34,695 bases of DNA from Syntrophorhabdales bacterium (GTDB lineage Bacteria > Desulfobacterota > Syntrophorhabdia > Syntrophorhabdales > WCHB1-27), in contig DATKNH010000078.1 of assembly GCA_035541455.1 (NCBI GenBank), forward strand, positions 1-34,695, written 5' to 3'. The notes beneath the pieces are model-generated. The model was not told where the DNA came from. It saw nothing but the letters and a program-made list of their open reading frames with translations, and made no database searches. The position numbers were made by a program, and so were the translations under genes. Below, in pieces: positions 25,272 through 34,362 of this stretch (within the stretch, counting starts at the first letter, position 1; each line of letters begins with the position of its first letter).

Positions 25272-27563
25272 ATGATCGACAAGACGCTATCGTACATCGA
25301 TTACTTGAAGCTGCTCGATGTGATCAAAGAATACGCATCGACATCCCTCATCGACGATCGTGTTTCCTCTCTGAGACCGGTGTCATCTCGGGAGGATATC
25401 GGGCAGATACAAGCACGACAAGACAGGCTGGAAGCGTTACTGGAGCTGATAAAGTGGAACGGCCTCGTACCGCTGACTGAGATTCCGGACGTAAGGCGGA
25501 CCCTGTCGCAGCTCGCCATTGAAAACTTCGTTTTTGAACTTTCAGACTTCATAGCACTCCACGATTTCCTGACGCGATGCAAGGAGATAACAGGCTTCTT
25601 GAAAGGCGCCTTCGGTTTAAAGCAATATACGGAAGAGCTTCTGGAACGCATTGATCCCCTTGCGGCCGTCAGAGCGCGCATCCGAAAAGTGGTGAACACG
25701 GAAGGTTTTGTCGAAGACAGCGCGTCCTATGCTCTTTCGAAAATACGGTCAGATCTTTATCAGCTGAGGGAGCGGGCAAAGAGACATCTGGAAAAGATGA
25801 TGGAGTCGGAAGACGTGCGCCCGGCGCTTCAGGATACCTACGTGGCTGTGCGGAACGGCAGGTACGTGCTGCCCGTAAAGCCCAACTTCAACCAATTCTT
25901 TCAGGGGATAGTTCACGACTATTCCCATTCTCTCAAGACCTCGTTTGTCGAGCCGATGGCGATCGTCGAGTCCGACAACCAGATAAGCATGCTGGAGGAA
26001 GACGAAAGGGAAGAAGAGCAGAGAATACTGCGTGAACTCACTGCCTGGATGCGGGGCTACAGAGACCAACTGGAAGCAAATCTTGAAACCGTAATCGAAC
26101 TTGATTTCTATCATTGCCTCGCCCGTTTCTCCCTTGCATACGAGTCCGTTCGGCCTGATATGGCCACAGACGGGTCTATTGATATAAGGGAGGCGAGGAA
26201 TCCTTTCATCATCATGTCAAAAAAGGAGAAAGCGGTCCCTATAGACATAGTGATGGAAAGAGAGAAGAAGGCAATGATAATTTCAGGGCCTAACGCAGGC
26301 GGCAAGACAGTGGCTCTGAAAACAATCGGCCTGCTTGTGGCCATGGCAGCCTCCGGTCTCTTTGTCCCTGCGAGGGGAAATCCGCGGATAACGCTCTTCC
26401 CGGCGATATACGCAGTCATCGGTGATGAGCAGGATATCTCCATGGAGCTCTCCAGTTTCACCGCTCACGTCAGTGCCATAAAGAGCCTCTACGAAAAATC
26501 TCACGGTGGCGAGCTCATACTGATTGATGAAATCGGCGGAGGCACGGAACCGCAGGAAGCATCCGCGTTGGCGATGGGGATTATCGATGCGTTTGTTGAA
26601 AGAGGATGTAAGACGCTGGTGACCACCCATCTCAATGTGCTGAAGGCCTACGGGTACTCGAGAGCGTTCGCGCTCAACGCTGCAACCGACTTCGACAGCG
26701 ACACAATAAAGCCTTTGTACAGGCTTCTCTACGGTGTTGCAGGCGTGAGCAATGCAATTCACGTGGCTGAAAACTGCGATATGCCCCGCGACATCATCAG
26801 GAAGAGCTACGAGTATCTCGGAAAACAGGAACATATGCTCAATGATCTCGTAAAAGGCCTCGAGGAAGAAAGAGGCAAACTGAAGGAAGAACGCGCGCAT
26901 GTGTCAAAGCTGAGGGAAGAGGCAAAGGCGAGGCTCGCGCAGTTGAAGGAAAAGCGCGACGAGTACCTTAAGGCGGCTGAGGAACGGTGCCGGGTGCGAC
27001 TCCTGGAGACGGAGCGGGAGTTGGAGGAAATCCGCAAGGAGGCGCTCAAGAAAGAGAGAACTTCGGTGAGGCGGGCGCGCGATCGCCTTCGCCTGATCCA
27101 AGATAAGCATGCAGGTGGTGTGACAGCTGCCGAGATCATACGCGTGGGTGATCATGTAAGGGTCAAGTCGGTTGGCCGCGACGGCTATGTTATACGTATC
27201 GACGAAGAGAAGCACAACGCAGAGGTCGATCTCGGCGGCATGAAAATGAAGGTACACACCGAGTACCTGTTTAAGGTCCCGGGGCAGGTTAAAACGAATG
27301 CAAGACCGGTCGAGGTCCATGTTGCCCCCATCGAAGTCCCCGAGTTGAACGTGAGAGGCATGCGCGTTGAAGAGGCATTACGCGAGGTGGATCGGTTCAT
27401 CGACAGAGCTATAGTACACGGTACCACGACATTGCGCATCGTGCACGGGATAGGAACAGGAGCGCTCATGGATGCTATCAGGCACCGCCTCCTGGAAACT
27501 CCCCATATCGTGGTCAAAGGTGAGGAGCGGAATTCCGGTGTGACCATCGTGGAGTTGCAGTGA
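25272..27563 (+). CDS. mutS2: Endonuclease MutS2 with C-terminal Smr domain
   Basis: Protein of 763 residues. Order: helical lever and clamp region, ATPase domain with Walker A GPNAGGKT near 339-346 and the DEIGGGTEP motif, a long charged coiled coil (about 530-620), a small KOW-like segment near 640, and an Smr domain at about 690-763 with LNVRGMRVEEA and HGIGTGAL. The N-terminal mismatch-binding domain of MutS is absent, as expected. MutS2 is linked to ribosome-collision rescue or to recombination control. It ends in a GTGA overlap with dnaG. Confidence 0.9.
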   Translation: MIDKTLSYIDYLKLLDVIKEYASTSLIDDRVSSLRPVSSREDIGQIQARQDRLEALLELIKWNGLVPLTEIPDVRRTLSQLAIENFVFELSDFIALHDFLTRCKEITGFLKGAFGLKQYTEELLERIDPLAAVRARIRKVVNTEGFVEDSASYALSKIRSDLYQLRERAKRHLEKMMESEDVRPALQDTYVAVRNGRYVLPVKPNFNQFFQGIVHDYSHSLKTSFVEPMAIVESDNQISMLEEDEREEEQRILRELTAWMRGYRDQLEANLETVIELDFYHCLARFSLAYESVRPDMATDGSIDIREARNPFIIMSKKEKAVPIDIVMEREKKAMIISGPNAGGKTVALKTIGLLVAMAASGLFVPARGNPRITLFPAIYAVIGDEQDISMELSSFTAHVSAIKSLYEKSHGGELILIDEIGGGTEPQEASALAMGIIDAFVERGCKTLVTTHLNVLKAYGYSRAFALNAATDFDSDTIKPLYRLLYGVAGVSNAIHVAENCDMPRDIIRKSYEYLGKQEHMLNDLVKGLEEERGKLKEERAHVSKLREEAKARLAQLKEKRDEYLKAAEERCRVRLLETERELEEIRKEALKKERTSVRRARDRLRLIQDKHAGGVTAAEIIRVGDHVRVKSVGRDGYVIRIDEEKHNAEVDLGGMKMKVHTEYLFKVPGQVKTNARPVEVHVAPIEVPELNVRGMRVEEALREVDRFIDRAIVHGTTTLRIVHGIGTGALMDAIRHRLLETPHIVVKGEERNSGVTIVELQ

Positions 27564-29290
27564 ATAGCTTGCTTGAGGCAGTACTCGAACGAGTAAACAT
27601 CCTTGACGTTGTTTCTCAGTACGTTAAGCTGAGACGCGCCGGAAAGGATTACCTGGGACTCTGTCCATTTCACAAAGAGAAGACGCCCTCCTTTACTGTA
27701 AGCGTCGAGAAGCAGATATACTACTGCTTCGGCTGCCACGAAGGGGGTAATGCGGTCCATTTCCTCGCGAAGTATGATCATGTCAATTTCAGCGAAGCCC
27801 TGGAAAGCCTCGCCAATCAACTTGGTATAAAGATCACGAACCGGCCTGCGGGGAAAAGGATGCCCATCCTGGAAGCTCTCCTGAAGCTTGCCGACTATTA
27901 CCACGCGAATCTCAGGAAGTCCGGAGCGGCCAGAGCGTATCTGGAAAAGCGCGGCATCACGAGCGCAACAATGGAAGAGTTCAGGCTGGGATACAGCGAG
28001 CGGGCGCGATATACGCAAGAGTTTTCAAAAATGATCGGCGTCCCCTTCGATCTGCTGTTCAGCATCGGGCTATTCAAAATGAGGGGAAGCGATATCTACG
28101 ATATATTTCGCGGCCGGATTGTCATACCCATCCTCGACATCAATAGTAAGGTTATCGGCTTCGGGGGCAGGGCCCTTGAAAAGGAGGCACTTCCCAAGTA
28201 CCTCAACTCGCCGGAATCAGCTGTGTTCACAAAGCGGTCTGTGCTCTACGGGTTGGATAAAGCGAGAAAAGAGATTGCAGAAAAAGACGAAGCGATCGTC
28301 GTGGAGGGATACTTCGATCTTATTGCCCTGCACCAAGTGGGCGTGCGCAACGCCGTGGCAACGCTGGGCACGTCCGTTACAGAAGAGCAGATATCCCGCC
28401 TGAGGAATTATACGGAAAACATTACATTGATGCTCGATGGGGATGAAGCGGGCATGAAGAGCACGCTGAGGCTCATCGGCCTCCTCGGTGAGATGGGCAT
28501 CAACGGCAGGATGGTCGTTCTGCCTCCACAGCATGATCCCGACAGCTTCGTGAGGGAGAAGGGGCTGTCCGGCTTTCAGGAGTTGATGGAGTCCAGGAAG
28601 GCCATTCTCGACTACTCCTTTGACTTTCATATGAAACGGTGTGGTCTTTCCACGCTTGAGGGAAAACGGGCATTCATCAAGACCATTCTTCCTCAGCTGG
28701 AGGGAATGAAGGACGGCATAGTCAAGAGGCTTTACGTCCAGAGGCTTGCACAACTTACCGGTGTCGAGGAGTATTGCTTTTGGGACTCCATACACGAGAA
28801 GAGGATCGAAGGAGCGGATCGGGGAGAGAGACAAAACGCAACAGTGGAGAGAAAGATTATAGGTATTTGTCTGAACAGGCCCTCTCTCATGCAGTTGCTG
28901 AAAGGGAAGGGGGTGAAACGCTATATTGCAGACGGAGAATCGCAGCAAGTTCTGGATCGTATGATCGAGCAGTATGAACAGCAGGGTTGTCTGGAGGTGA
29001 GGCGGTTTGTCGCAATGCTGGAAGGAGACGAGTTGAAGAATTCCGTGCTGAGCTCGGCCCTGGAAGTGGCAGACTACGACGCGGAAGAGATGGAAAAGGT
29101 AATTCTTGATTATTGCCAGCATATCGAGAGGAAGAGGCTCAAAGAAGAAGCAAGGGAGATTACCGAGCGTTTGGCAGAAGCTGAACAGAAGGGTGATCAG
29201 GAGGCCCTGGCCCAGCTTCTGGAGCTGAAGCGACAGGTTGTGCAGGGAATGAGATCCAAATCCGCCAAGGGGGGACAGCATGTCAGATGA
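27560..29290 (+). CDS. dnaG: DNA primase
   Basis: Protein of 576 residues. N-terminal CHC2 zinc finger: Cys35, His38, Cys56, Cys59. Toprim domain: VVEGYFD near 248-254 and DGDEAG near 292-297, carrying the catalytic acidic residues. A C-terminal helicase-binding region is shorter and less clear. Starts with GTG overlapping the mutS2 stop (GTGA) after a GGAG. It makes RNA primers for the replication fork. Its end overlaps the rpoD start by 11 bases. Confidence 0.93.
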   Translation: MNSLLEAVLERVNILDVVSQYVKLRRAGKDYLGLCPFHKEKTPSFTVSVEKQIYYCFGCHEGGNAVHFLAKYDHVNFSEALESLANQLGIKITNRPAGKRMPILEALLKLADYYHANLRKSGAARAYLEKRGITSATMEEFRLGYSERARYTQEFSKMIGVPFDLLFSIGLFKMRGSDIYDIFRGRIVIPILDINSKVIGFGGRALEKEALPKYLNSPESAVFTKRSVLYGLDKARKEIAEKDEAIVVEGYFDLIALHQVGVRNAVATLGTSVTEEQISRLRNYTENITLMLDGDEAGMKSTLRLIGLLGEMGINGRMVVLPPQHDPDSFVREKGLSGFQELMESRKAILDYSFDFHMKRCGLSTLEGKRAFIKTILPQLEGMKDGIVKRLYVQRLAQLTGVEEYCFWDSIHEKRIEGADRGERQNATVERKIIGICLNRPSLMQLLKGKGVKRYIADGESQQVLDRMIEQYEQQGCLEVRRFVAMLEGDELKNSVLSSALEVADYDAEEMEKVILDYCQHIERKRLKEEAREITERLAEAEQKGDQEALAQLLELKRQVVQGMRSKSAKGGQHVR

Positions 29291-30863
29291 AAGAAGCGAC
29301 GGAATGAATGTGATTGGTCTGTCTGTCGGCAAGAAGTTTTTTGCTTACGAGGATCGGCAGGAGCGGAGAGATATCTACATCGCGGTGCCCGGTCCGGAGG
29401 AGAAGGGGGGTCTTTTCGAGGATGTTGACCTTTTTGATGTCGAACGGGAGGAGCAAGCTGCCTTCAACGATGCAGAGAATTATGGCGAGATGCTGGATGA
29501 TTCCCTGGATGACGTGTATGGGGACGAGTTAACCAATCCAATTAAGCATTACATACGAGAGATGGGAGCGGTGGCATTACTGACGAGAGAAGGGGAGAAA
29601 GAGATTGCCATGCGTATTGAGCAATCGCGGGCAGACATCAAGCGGATAATCCTTTCCGTGCCGCTGACCATCAGCGAGTTACTGCGGGCTCTCCCTGCCC
29701 TCAGCGCCGGGAAGATCGAAGTCAAAGAAATAACGTGTGAGGCTGATGACCTGGACGAGTCATTTGATGAGGAACTGCATAGAGACAGGGTCATCGGCCT
29801 TCTCGAACGTCTCAAGGTGAGATCACAGCGCATGCGTAAGGTGCGTAACAGAAAAGAAAGGGAGACCCTGCAGGCGGACATCGGGAAGGTTGTCTCTGAA
29901 ATAAATCTGAGCAGGCAGATGATCGAACGGATAGCGCTCAGGATGAGACGCCATATAGCGAAAGTCGAGAGGCTTGGCCACGAGATTAGCAGAATCGGCC
30001 ACCCGCGGGGGGAGACCGGAAGAAAGGAACTTGCGATGCTGCAAAGGAAGCTTGAGCGGGCAGATCGCGAGGCAGGAGTGTCAACCCGGGAGTTGAAGTT
30101 GTCACTGACACGTATTCAGGAAGCTGAGAAAGAGTGCCTTCGCGCGAAAAATGAGCTGATAAAGGCAAATCTGAGACTTGTGGTGAGCATTGCCAAGAAG
30201 TATATCAACCGCGGCCTTTCACTCCTTGATCTGGTGCAGGAAGGAAACATCGGCCTTATGAGGGCTGTTGAAAAATTCGAACACAGGAAGGGCTATAAGT
30301 TCAGCACGTATGCTACCTGGTGGATCAGGCAGGCCATAACACGGGCCATCGCGGATCAGGCCAGAACAATACGTATACCGGTCCACATGATCGAGACGAT
30401 CAACAAGATCATCCGGGTTTCCAGGGAGCTGGTTCAGGAGCTTGGTAGAGAACCCGTACCCGACGAGATTGCAGTGAGAATGGGCTTTGGCCCGGACAAG
30501 GTAAGAAAGATACTGAGGATAACCAAAGAGCCGATTTCCCTTGAAACGCCCGTGAGCGAAGACGAAGATACGCACCTCGCAGATCTTATCGAGGACAAAG
30601 CCACACCTATTCCGCAGAACTCGGTGATCTTCCGCGATCTGATCGATCAGCTTGACAAGACTCTGGCGACGCTGACACCGAAAGAAGAGAAGGTGATCCG
30701 CATGAGATTCGGTCTCGGGGAAAAGTATGATCACACTCTCGAAGAGGTCGGCCACGTCTTTGAACTGACGCGGGAAAGGATAAGACAGATAGAGGCTAAG
30801 GCGTTAAGAAAGCTGCGACACCCGATAAGGGCTGGGCGGCTCAAATCTTTCAACGAAGCATGA
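29280..30863 (+). CDS. rpoD: Primary sigma factor (sigma-70)
   Basis: Protein of 527 residues. Conserved regions: 1.2 (about 85-120, [11 protein letters not shown]), 2.1-2.4 (about 290-355, with [16 protein letters not shown] and [18 protein letters not shown]), 3, and 4.2 ([19 protein letters not shown]) at the end. The first about 84 residues are acidic and I see no clear region 1.1. It directs RNA polymerase to housekeeping promoters such as those listed in this window. It follows dnaG by overlap, the classic arrangement. The left arm of a repeat element includes its stop codon. Confidence 0.95.
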   Translation: MSDERSDGMNVIGLSVGKKFFAYEDRQERRDIYIAVPGPEEKGGLFEDVDLFDVEREEQAAFNDAENYGEMLDDSLDDVYGDELTNPIKHYIREMGAVALLTREGEKEIAMRIEQSRADIKRIILSVPLTISELLRALPALSAGKIEVKEITCEADDLDESFDEELHRDRVIGLLERLKVRSQRMRKVRNRKERETLQADIGKVVSEINLSRQMIERIALRMRRHIAKVERLGHEISRIGHPRGETGRKELAMLQRKLERADREAGVSTRELKLSLTRIQEAEKECLRAKNELIKANLRLVVSIAKKYINRGLSLLDLVQEGNIGLMRAVEKFEHRKGYKFSTYATWWIRQAITRAIADQARTIRIPVHMIETINKIIRVSRELVQELGREPVPDEIAVRMGFGPDKVRKILRITKEPISLETPVSEDEDTHLADLIEDKATPIPQNSVIFRDLIDQLDKTLATLTPKEEKVIRMRFGLGEKYDHTLEEVGHVFELTRERIRQIEAKALRKLRHPIRAGRLKSFNEA

Positions 30864-30987
30864 TGCCAGTTTGCCTTCATTCATATAGCTTCGTTGCCTG
30901 CGTCGGCGCGACTACGACGTACCAATGTACGCCTCCGTCGCTATTCGCCTGGTCGCCTCGCTCTATTTTTGAATGCAAACTGGCATC
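30851..30987. repeat. Inverted-repeat element overlapping the rpoD end
   Basis: A 126-bp core (30862-30987) has perfect 13-bp terminal inverted repeats GATGCCAGTTTGC / GCAAACTGGCATC. Inside are nested inverted pairs, among them CGTAC-CAAT-GTACG near 30918-30931. A separate pair CAACGAAGC (30851-30859) / GCTTCGTTG (30888-30896) crosses it, so the two stems cannot be nested. The left arm begins in the rpoD TGA. It encodes nothing; it resembles a MITE or an intergenic repeat unit. Confidence 0.65.
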
Positions 30988-31033
30988 AAACGATTTGTAG
31001 AGTTATTTGGGGCTTATTTCAGACTCGATTGAG

Positions 31034-31071
31034 AAAGAAAGCCGCTGGCGCGCTGGCCAGCGGCTTTCTTT
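31034..31071. terminator. Bidirectional terminator between rpoD and TRAP gene
   Basis: A perfect 16-bp stem AAAGAAAGCCGCTGGC / GCCAGCGGCTTTCTTT closes a 6-nt loop, with A-rich and T-rich flanks on both sides. It lies between convergent genes and can stop transcription from either side. Confidence 0.85.
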
Positions 31072-31080
31072 ATTGATGCG

Positions 31081-32103
31081 CTATTTCTGGTTGGCCTTGA
31101 TGTAGTCGAGACAGAACTTAAGGGCTTCGTCTCCAGGCAGCCCTTTGGCTTTTGCCTGGGCGACATATTCATCCAGTATTGGACGAACAGCCTTGACCCA
31201 TTTGGCGTCCTCCTCTTTGGAGAGTGCTGTAATCTTCTTGCCCTGCGCGCTCATGAGCTGTTTGCCTTCCTGGTCGATCTCGTCCCACACCTTACCCTGC
31301 TTTTCGATCCACTCCTCGTTGACCTTTTGGATGATCTGTTTGACGTCAGCGGGCAGGGAATTCCACTTCGCCTTGTTCATAACCACAAAAAAGTCAGTCG
31401 AGTAAGAAGCGCCGTAATCGAGCACGGTGAAGTTGCAGACTTCGCCCAGTTTCCACCCCTTCATTGCCTCAAAAGGCGCCAGAACGCCTTCTACGACGCC
31501 TTTTGAGATGGCGTCATACGTCTCGGTCATAGGCATGCCGACCGGGGCGCCGCCAAGGTGCTGGATGATCTTTGCGCTCAGGCCGGTGCCCCTTATCTTC
31601 ATGCCCTTTACGTCTTCCAGTTTTGTTACCTGTTTTTTGGCCGTATGGAGCAAACCAGGGCCATGGCCGCTCAGGAACATGACCTGTGTTCCGTCGAATT
31701 CTTTCGGTTTGAACTTCTGGTAGTACGCATTGTTCATTTTTGTGGCGAGCATACCGGTCTGAGACCCGAGTGGCAGATCTGTGACCTCAGTGAGGGGGAA
31801 CTTTCCCATAGTGTACCCGAGGACGCTCAAGCCCACGTCGGCGATGCCTTTCTCAACGCTGTCGTAGGTCTGCGCGGCTGGAGTGAGTGTCGCTCCAGGG
31901 AAATAGTTGAACTTCACCTTTCCGTTGGTCCTCTTTTCGATTTCCTTGCACCACTCCTCGGCGAGCATGCTGTTCTTGTGCGGTGCAGGGAAGAAGTTTG
32001 AGTAGCGGAGCGTAACCGTCTGCGCGTGTGCCTTCAATACAACAGTGCCCAATGAAAGAATGAAAGCAAATAGAACGACTGCCGTTACCACACCCTTTCT
32101 CAT
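31081..32103 (-). CDS. TRAP transporter solute-binding protein (DctP family)
   Basis: Protein of 340 residues with a signal peptide (Arg2-Lys3, hydrophobic core, AHA cleavage site near residue 27) and the TRAP solute-receptor fold; the conserved KIRGTG stretch carries the arginine that usually binds the substrate carboxylate. It would feed an organic acid to small and large membrane subunits, but neither dctQ nor dctM is in the window, so it is an orphan here. Start ATG 32103 has AAGGAGGGG upstream. Ligand unknown. Confidence 0.9.
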   Translation of the reverse strand: MRKGVVTAVVLFAFILSLGTVVLKAHAQTVTLRYSNFFPAPHKNSMLAEEWCKEIEKRTNGKVKFNYFPGATLTPAAQTYDSVEKGIADVGLSVLGYTMGKFPLTEVTDLPLGSQTGMLATKMNNAYYQKFKPKEFDGTQVMFLSGHGPGLLHTAKKQVTKLEDVKGMKIRGTGLSAKIIQHLGGAPVGMPMTETYDAISKGVVEGVLAPFEAMKGWKLGEVCNFTVLDYGASYSTDFFVVMNKAKWNSLPADVKQIIQKVNEEWIEKQGKVWDEIDQEGKQLMSAQGKKITALSKEEDAKWVKAVRPILDEYVAQAKAKGLPGDEALKFCLDYIKANQK

Positions 32104-32131
32104 AGAAACCCCTCCTTGATATATTTTTCAC

Positions 32132-32160
32132 GTTCTACCAGATGCGATTGCGTTTGTCAA
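32132..32160 (-). promoter_or_regulatory. Sigma-70 promoter for the TRAP receptor gene
   Basis: On the minus strand: perfect TTGACA, 17-nt spacer, TAGAAC (4 of 6), ending about 30 bases before the start codon. Confidence 0.5.
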
Positions 32161-32196
32161 AACAATTTATCCTGCAGATTGTCAACAAGAATTGTG

Positions 32197-33309
32197 TCAG
32201 AGGAGTTCGTCGAGGGACGTGTAGGGGAGGCCGAACGCGTCGGCGACGCCTCTGTGCGTGATCCGCCCGTTGACGAGGTTAACGCCTTTTGCCAGGGACG
32301 GATCGTCCGCGGTTGCCCTGTTCCACCCCTTATCGGCAATCGTCATCACATAAGGAAGCGTGTTTGCTGTGAGGGCGCGGGTCGCTGTGCGCGGAACCGC
32401 TCCCGGCATGTTTGTCACAGCGTAATGGACTATGCCTGATTCAATATACACAGGCTCGTGGTGCGTGGTAGGACGGGAACTTTCCACGCACCCGCCTTGA
32501 TCGATGGCAACATCAACAATAACAGCTCCGGGTTTCATCAGCTTGAGCATCTCTCTTGTGATAAGATTGGGTGCTTTTCTGCCAGGCACGAGTACAGCTC
32601 CCACGACGAGGTCCGCGTACGTAATCACCACCCGTACGTTGTAATTGTCTGCAACCATCGTGACCAGCCTGCCCTGAAAAGCCTCGTCTATGGCTCTGAG
32701 CTTGCGCGTGTTTATGTCGAGTACGGTGACGGACGCTCCCATGCCGAGAGCTATGCGGGCGGCGTTCTGTCCCACATTGCCAGCGCCCAGCACCACGACG
32801 TTCGCGGGCGGCACTCCGGGTATGCCTCCAAGGAGCACGCCTCTTCCTCCATATGTTTCCTCAAGGTACTTGGCGCCTTCCTGTGGGGCCATCCTGCCGG
32901 CGATTTCACTCATGGGCGCCAGCAGGGGCAGATAGCCGTCATCTGTCTGGACCGTCTCATATGCTATACCGATGATTCCCCTGTCAGCGAGGCTCCTGGT
33001 GAGCGATTCGGATGCCGCGAGATGAAGGTAGGTGAAAAGAATCTGCTGCTGCCGCAGCAAAGGGTACTCCACAGGCAGAGGCTCTTTCACTTTCAGCACA
33101 AGATCGGCTTCGGTAAACACCTGCTCGTGAGAGTAAACGATCGAGGCGCCCGAGCGCTCATAGTCCGAGTCGTTGAAGCCGCTCCCCGCGCCTGCATCCC
33201 GTTCAACGATGACCCTGTGACCTTTGGCGGCCAGCGTTTCAACGCCGCCGGGTACCACTGCCACCCTATTTTCCTCAGCTTTTATCTCTTTCGGAACTCC
33301 GATGACCAT
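32197..33309 (-). CDS. ald: Alanine dehydrogenase
   Basis: Protein of 370 residues. Oxidises L-alanine to pyruvate and ammonia with NAD. Start ATG 33309 gives the usual N-terminus MVIGVPKEIK; upstream in-frame starts are rejected. With this start, the pyruvate-binding Lys75 and catalytic His96 fall at their family-standard positions (VKEP, YLHLA). NAD-binding Rossmann motif VLGAGNVGQNAARIA follows near 170. A moderate promoter lies 30 to 60 bases upstream. Confidence 0.95.
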   Translation of the reverse strand: MVIGVPKEIKAEENRVAVVPGGVETLAAKGHRVIVERDAGAGSGFNDSDYERSGASIVYSHEQVFTEADLVLKVKEPLPVEYPLLRQQQILFTYLHLAASESLTRSLADRGIIGIAYETVQTDDGYLPLLAPMSEIAGRMAPQEGAKYLEETYGGRGVLLGGIPGVPPANVVVLGAGNVGQNAARIALGMGASVTVLDINTRKLRAIDEAFQGRLVTMVADNYNVRVVITYADLVVGAVLVPGRKAPNLITREMLKLMKPGAVIVDVAIDQGGCVESSRPTTHHEPVYIESGIVHYAVTNMPGAVPRTATRALTANTLPYVMTIADKGWNRATADDPSLAKGVNLVNGRITHRGVADAFGLPYTSLDELL

Positions 33310-33340
33310 GTAAATGTCCTGTGCTACTGTGATGATTGCG

Positions 33341-33369
33341 ATTGTATCATAGTGGTGCCGCACAGACAA
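33341..33369 (-). promoter_or_regulatory. Possible promoter for ald
   Basis: On the minus strand: TTGTCT (4 of 6), 17-nt spacer, TACAAT (5 of 6), about 35 bases upstream of the ATG. Confidence 0.4.
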
Positions 33370-33380
33370 TATAACAATTC

Positions 33381-33486
33381 GTTACAGGTTACGGGTGCCT
33401 AGTTACCAAAGACATGCTGCGCGTTACGGGTTAACAACAAGAACCGGTTTTTCAAACTCGTAACTCGCAACGCGCAACTCGGAACA
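33381..33486. repeat. Heptad-periodic repeat with inverted arms
   Basis: Left side: 7-base units GTTACAG, GTTACGG, GTGCCTA, GTTACCA (33381-33408). Right side: CGTAACT, CGCAACG, CGCAACT, CGGAACA (33459-33486), perfectly spaced and complementary in type to the left units. Arms GCGCGTTACGGGTT (33419-33432) and AACTCGCAACGCGC (33462-33475) pair at 12 of 14. The centre has ACCGGT followed by T5. Lies between the gsp genes and the ald promoter. Confidence 0.55.
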
Positions 33487-33494
33487 GTCGGTTG

Positions 33495-33872
33495 CTATCT
33501 TTTTGCAAAATAGCCGACAATGCTGACCGAGCGTCTCCTCTTGTCCCAAAGGACTTCAATGTCCACCTGGCGCACGTCAGCGATTAGAGCCTCGGTAACC
33601 ACAATTCTCTGATAGAAGCCGGAGGGATCACTTTCATCCACGAGCCCTTCCACCTGTGAGACCTCGGGGTAACCCGTCCGTTCGATTTCTTTCAGCTTGG
33701 CTTCTGCCACAAGGGTCGCACTCGTCATCTTTCGGGCATACTCCTCGATGTCGAGGTCTGAAATGACAAGGGTGATAAGCGAGACGAGCGCTATCGCTGC
33801 TACGGCCACCGCTATCATCACTTCAAGGAGTGTTGTTCCCTTATCGGAGCGTAACTTCTTCGACGTACCCAT
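33495..33872 (-). CDS. gspI: Type II secretion minor pseudopilin GspI
   Basis: Protein of 125 residues with a prepilin signal: short basic leader, cleavage after Gly12, then TTLLEV with Glu at +5 (Glu17) and a hydrophobic helix. The small domain after it suits GspI. It overlaps the gspH end by 32 bases, the usual packing of pseudopilin genes. It would help form the tip of the secretion pseudopilus. Confidence 0.75.
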   Translation of the reverse strand: MGTSKKLRSDKGTTLLEVMIAVAVAAIALVSLITLVISDLDIEEYARKMTSATLVAEAKLKEIERTGYPEVSQVEGLVDESDPSGFYQRIVVTEALIADVRQVDIEVLWDKRRRSVSIVGYFAKR

Positions 33873-34362
33873 TCTCGCCCGTCACTTTTGCAGTTACAGG
33901 ATTGAGCAGCACTGTGTAGAACTGGTCCTTCGCTGTTGTGAAGTGAAGGATTACCCTATCGACCATCCCACTGGAGAGAAAACGCACCATTGCTTTGCCG
34001 GACGGTATCTTTTCGCCATTTAGCACGATATCTTTCAGGACATAATTCTCCGGCACCTTCAATTCTCTGAGCTGCAAAAATCCTTTCAGGCGGTCAGGAG
34101 CTCCAACATCAATTCTGTTGGTTGATAGGTCGAACTGGATCGCTCGTTCCTCGTAATTGGCGATCGCCTCTTCGCGGAGCAGTGTGACTTCAATAGAAAA
34201 GGACTCAAGAAAACCTTCGGCGCCCTTACTGGAAAGGTTCTGCCATTTTACCGATACAAGGGTGAGAAAGATGGCAAAGAGGAGCGTGACGACCAGAAGC
34301 TCGACAAGCGTGAAACCAGACGCTCTAATCTTTGCTGAGGTCGGTGCTGGAAATATCCGCAT
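33841..34362 (-). CDS. gspH: Type II secretion minor pseudopilin GspH
   Basis: Protein of 173 residues. Prepilin motif: leader ending in Gly16, then FTLVELLVV with Glu at +5. The rest is beta-rich, as in GspH. ATG 34362 gives the usual short leader and overlaps gspG by 38 bases; an earlier in-frame start would add nine residues. No strong ribosome binding site is visible, so coupling to gspG translation is likely. Confidence 0.75.
   Translation of the reverse strand: MRIFPAPTSAKIRASGFTLVELLVVTLLFAIFLTLVSVKWQNLSSKGAEGFLESFSIEVTLLREEAIANYEERAIQFDLSTNRIDVGAPDRLKGFLQLRELKVPENYVLKDIVLNGEKIPSGKAMVRFLSSGMVDRVILHFTTAKDQFYTVLLNPVTAKVTGENGYVEEVTLR

Noticed and set aside
27185-28018. Minus-strand open frame of 277 codons
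   Set aside because: Opposite the end of mutS2 and the start of dnaG; no motif of its own.
28217-29332. Minus-strand open frame of 371 codons
   Set aside because: Exactly opposite dnaG, whose zinc finger and Toprim motifs are clear.
32458-33402. Plus-strand open frame of 314 codons
   Set aside because: Opposite alanine dehydrogenase, whose catalytic residues fall at standard positions.
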